Under the pieces are notes generated by a model. It saw only the letters and a program-made list of their open reading frames with translations. It searched no databases and was not told the DNA's origin. This document shows, piece after piece, positions 61,247 through 64,000 of a stretch of DNA of 64,000 bases. Position numbers and translations under genes: made by a program. This stretch comes from Clostridium puniceum (GTDB lineage: Bacteria > Bacillota > Clostridia > Clostridiales > Clostridiaceae). The first letter of the stretch is position 1. Each line of letters starts with the position of its first letter. Location of the stretch: positions 1 through 64,000 of the forward strand of contig NZ_LZZM01000190.1 in the NCBI RefSeq assembly GCF_002006345.1. The letters run 5' to 3'.

Positions 61247-62278
61247 ATGAGTATTGATGAAAGAAAAATAAGAATACTTCAAGCTATTATCAATGACTAT
61301 ATTCGTACGGGAGATCCTGTAGGATCAAGAACAATTGCTAAAAACTATAATTTAGGTATAGGTTCTGCAACTATAAGAAATGAAATGGCTGATCTTGAAG
61401 ATATGGGATACTTAGAACAACCTCATGCTTCGGCAGGCAGAATTCCTTCAAGTAAGGGATATAGATTATATGTTGATAAACTTATGGATAATCAAAGGTT
61501 GACAGTTGAAGAGGATTTGAGAATTAAGCAATATATAATTGATTCTGCAATGCTTGAAGTAGATAAAATAGTAAAACAAACTAGTGCATTATTATCAGAG
61601 CTTACTAAATTGACCTGTGTAATTGAATCTCCATCAGTTAAAAAAAGTTTTGTCAAATCAATACAACTTATTAAAATTGATGATTATAATTTAGTATCAG
61701 TTTTTTTAACAGATACTGGATTAATAAAAAATCATATAATGAAATTAAATAGTGGAGTTCCACCAATTGAAACTTTAATGAGAATAAATCAAGTTATTAA
61801 TAATAGATTAGTAAATCTATCTATAGAAGAAATAAATCTAGAAGTAATTAATAATTTAAAAAAAGATTTAGGTGAATATGAAGAAATATTTAATGCAATT
61901 TTACCTGTTTTGTATGAAACATTAAATGTATCTAATTCATCAGAAGTGTTTTTGGAGGGAACAACCAATATATTTAATTATGCAGAATATAATGATATTG
62001 ATAAAGCAAAAGAAATATTATCACTTTTCAATGATAAAGAATCTATAATGGATTTATTTAATCCTAGTGATAATATTACAATTAGTATAGGTGATGAAAA
62101 TTATAAAGAGCAAGCTAAGGATTGCAGCATAATATCTGCTGAATATTCTTTTGACGATAGACCAATAGGTAAAATTGGATTAATTGGACCTAGAAGAATT
62201 AATTATTCAAAAGTAATAGCAATTATGTCTGAAGTCATAAAAGAGCTTAATAACATATTAAGCAATCAAAAAATATAG
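61247..62278 (+). CDS. hrcA: Heat-inducible transcription repressor HrcA
   Basis: A 343-aa repressor of class I heat-shock genes. The N-terminal winged helix contains [14 protein letters not shown] (about 17-30) and [12 protein letters not shown] (about 39-50), followed by S-A-G-R-I-P-S. The C-terminal dimer domain follows. ATG 61247 is chosen, 4 nt after AGAGGTGA; the in-frame start at 61223 lies inside the CIRCE arm. The gene is autoregulated through CIRCE. Confidence 0.96.
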   Translation: MSIDERKIRILQAIINDYIRTGDPVGSRTIAKNYNLGIGSATIRNEMADLEDMGYLEQPHASAGRIPSSKGYRLYVDKLMDNQRLTVEEDLRIKQYIIDSAMLEVDKIVKQTSALLSELTKLTCVIESPSVKKSFVKSIQLIKIDDYNLVSVFLTDTGLIKNHIMKLNSGVPPIETLMRINQVINNRLVNLSIEEINLEVINNLKKDLGEYEEIFNAILPVLYETLNVSNSSEVFLEGTTNIFNYAEYNDIDKAKEILSLFNDKESIMDLFNPSDNITISIGDENYKEQAKDCSIISAEYSFDDRPIGKIGLIGPRRINYSKVIAIMSEVIKELNNILSNQKI

Positions 62279-62316
62279 ATGTTAGATTTAAAGAGAAGAG
62301 GTGTATTTTTAAAGAT

Positions 62317-62925
62317 ATGGAAGAAAAGAAAGAGATGAATAGTGAAGAAATTAAAAATGAAACAGTAGTTGAAGAAACTGTAGATAATTCTCAATTAGAA
62401 AATGAAGAAGTTAGTGAAGTATCAACTGAAGCTCAAAAAAGTGATGAAAATACAGAAGATGATGAGCTAAATATGGTAAAAAAACAAAAAGAAGAAAATA
62501 AAAAATTGCAAGAAGAATTAGATATTGCTAAAGATAGGCTTTTAAGATTGACAGCTGAATATGATAATTATAGAAAAAGAACTATTAAAGAAAAAGAAGG
62601 AATATATAGTGATGCATATGTAGATGTATTAAAAGAAATCATTCCAATTATTGACAATTTAGAAAGAGCTGTTGTAGCTGATGGAAGTATCGAAGACTTG
62701 AAAAAAGGAATTGAAATGACAATAAAAGGCTGTCAAGATTCATTTGCAAAGCTTGGAGTTGAAGAAATAGATACATCAGGAGAATTTGATCCTAATGTTC
62801 ATAATGCTGTAATGCATATAGAAGATGAAAATCTGGGCAAAAATGTAATAGCAGAGGTTTTCCAAAAAGGATATAAAAAGGATGAAAAAATAATAAGACA
62901 TACAATGGTTAAAGTAGCTAATTAA
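62317..62925 (+). CDS. grpE: Nucleotide exchange factor GrpE
   Basis: A 202-aa DnaK cochaperone. The first 60 residues are acidic and disordered (M-E-E-K-K-E-M-N-S-E-E). A long coiled coil follows, with R-L-T-A-E-Y-D-N-Y-R-K-R-T (about 78-90), and the C-terminal beta wing contains F-D-P-N-V-H-N-A-V-M and I-A-E-V-F-Q-K-G-Y, the GrpE signature. AGAGGTG is rather far (about 14 nt) from the ATG. Second gene of the CIRCE operon. Confidence 0.95.
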   Translation: MEEKKEMNSEEIKNETVVEETVDNSQLENEEVSEVSTEAQKSDENTEDDELNMVKKQKEENKKLQEELDIAKDRLLRLTAEYDNYRKRTIKEKEGIYSDAYVDVLKEIIPIIDNLERAVVADGSIEDLKKGIEMTIKGCQDSFAKLGVEEIDTSGEFDPNVHNAVMHIEDENLGKNVIAEVFQKGYKKDEKIIRHTMVKVAN

Positions 62926-63018
62926 GAAATTTGATTTTAGACGTTATAGCTAAAATGTAAATTTAAAATATATAAAATTATTTAAATTCAAAATTAGAAT
63001 AAACTAATAAAGTTTTAG

Positions 63019-64000
<982 letters not shown>

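Overview
This window is very AT-rich chromosomal DNA from a motile, endospore-forming Clostridium. The evidence is a complete flagellar export and basal-body operon with a clostridial FliR-FlhB fusion, the spoIIA and spoVA sporulation operons, gpr and spoIIP, many TTG and GTG starts, and strong AGGAGG ribosome binding sites. Gene content resembles cluster I solventogenic clostridia (C. beijerinckii-like); the species is an inference. Almost everything is on the + strand; only two genes (38538-38966 and rpsT) are on the - strand.

Layout. (1) 1-1316: a decayed IS4-like transposase. (2) 1407-9147: a flagellin-glycosylation island with a GT2 glycosyltransferase, pseudaminic acid synthase PseI, a 659-aa glycosyltransferase with an unassigned N-terminal half, an SGNH hydrolase, PseG and a Maf-type (DUF115) glycosyltransferase. 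It is followed by a YjfB-like motility protein and a short flagellin that ends at a strong terminator. (3) 10473-33794: the main fla operon. It has its own promoter, a class I c-di-GMP riboswitch with an intrinsic terminator, a second large dyad structure, then flgB-flgC-fliE-F-G-H-I-J-K-flgD-(TIGR02530)-flgE-flbD-fliL-O-P-Q-(fliR-flhB)-flhA-flhF-flhG-PilZ-fliA-(swrB-like)-(small membrane ORF)-flgF-flgG and a 14-bp terminator. (4) 33961-43081: CBS-type Mn-dependent pyrophosphatase, a Ca2+-type P-ATPase, a convergent hypothetical gene, DNA polymerase IV, and a Lon-family protease whose nucleotide-binding motifs look destroyed. (5) 43331-47635: spoIIAA-spoIIAB-sigF and spoVAC-AD-AE. (6) 48034-64000: a P-type ATPase homologue with eroded catalytic motifs, a ComEC lacking the metallo-beta-lactamase domain, holA, rpsT, gpr, spoIIP, a yqxA-position gene, lepA, a TerB-like gene, hemW, and the CIRCE-controlled hrcA-grpE-dnaK operon, with dnaK running off the window. 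From comEC to dnaK the order matches the Bacillus subtilis comEC-holA-rpsT-gpr-spoIIP-yqxA-lepA-hemN-hrcA-grpE-dnaK region, with the TerB-like gene inserted.

How it works together. The left half makes and decorates the flagellum: PseI and PseG make nonulosonic acid precursors, Maf probably transfers the sugar to flagellin, and the fla operon builds the export gate, rod and hook and encodes sigma-28. c-di-GMP appears to act at least twice, through the riboswitch on the operon and the PilZ protein inside it. The right half is sporulation and germination (sigma-F control, SpoVA DPA channel, GPR, SpoIIP), competence/replication and heat shock.

The observations I rate highest are the degenerate P-type ATPase next to spoVA, the Lon-family protein without a P-loop, a hidden small membrane ORF without a standard start between the swrB-like gene and flgF, the second structured element in the flgB leader, and an LepA ribosome-binding site that looks bridged by a hairpin. 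All sequence readings were made by eye; no database search or folding program was run.
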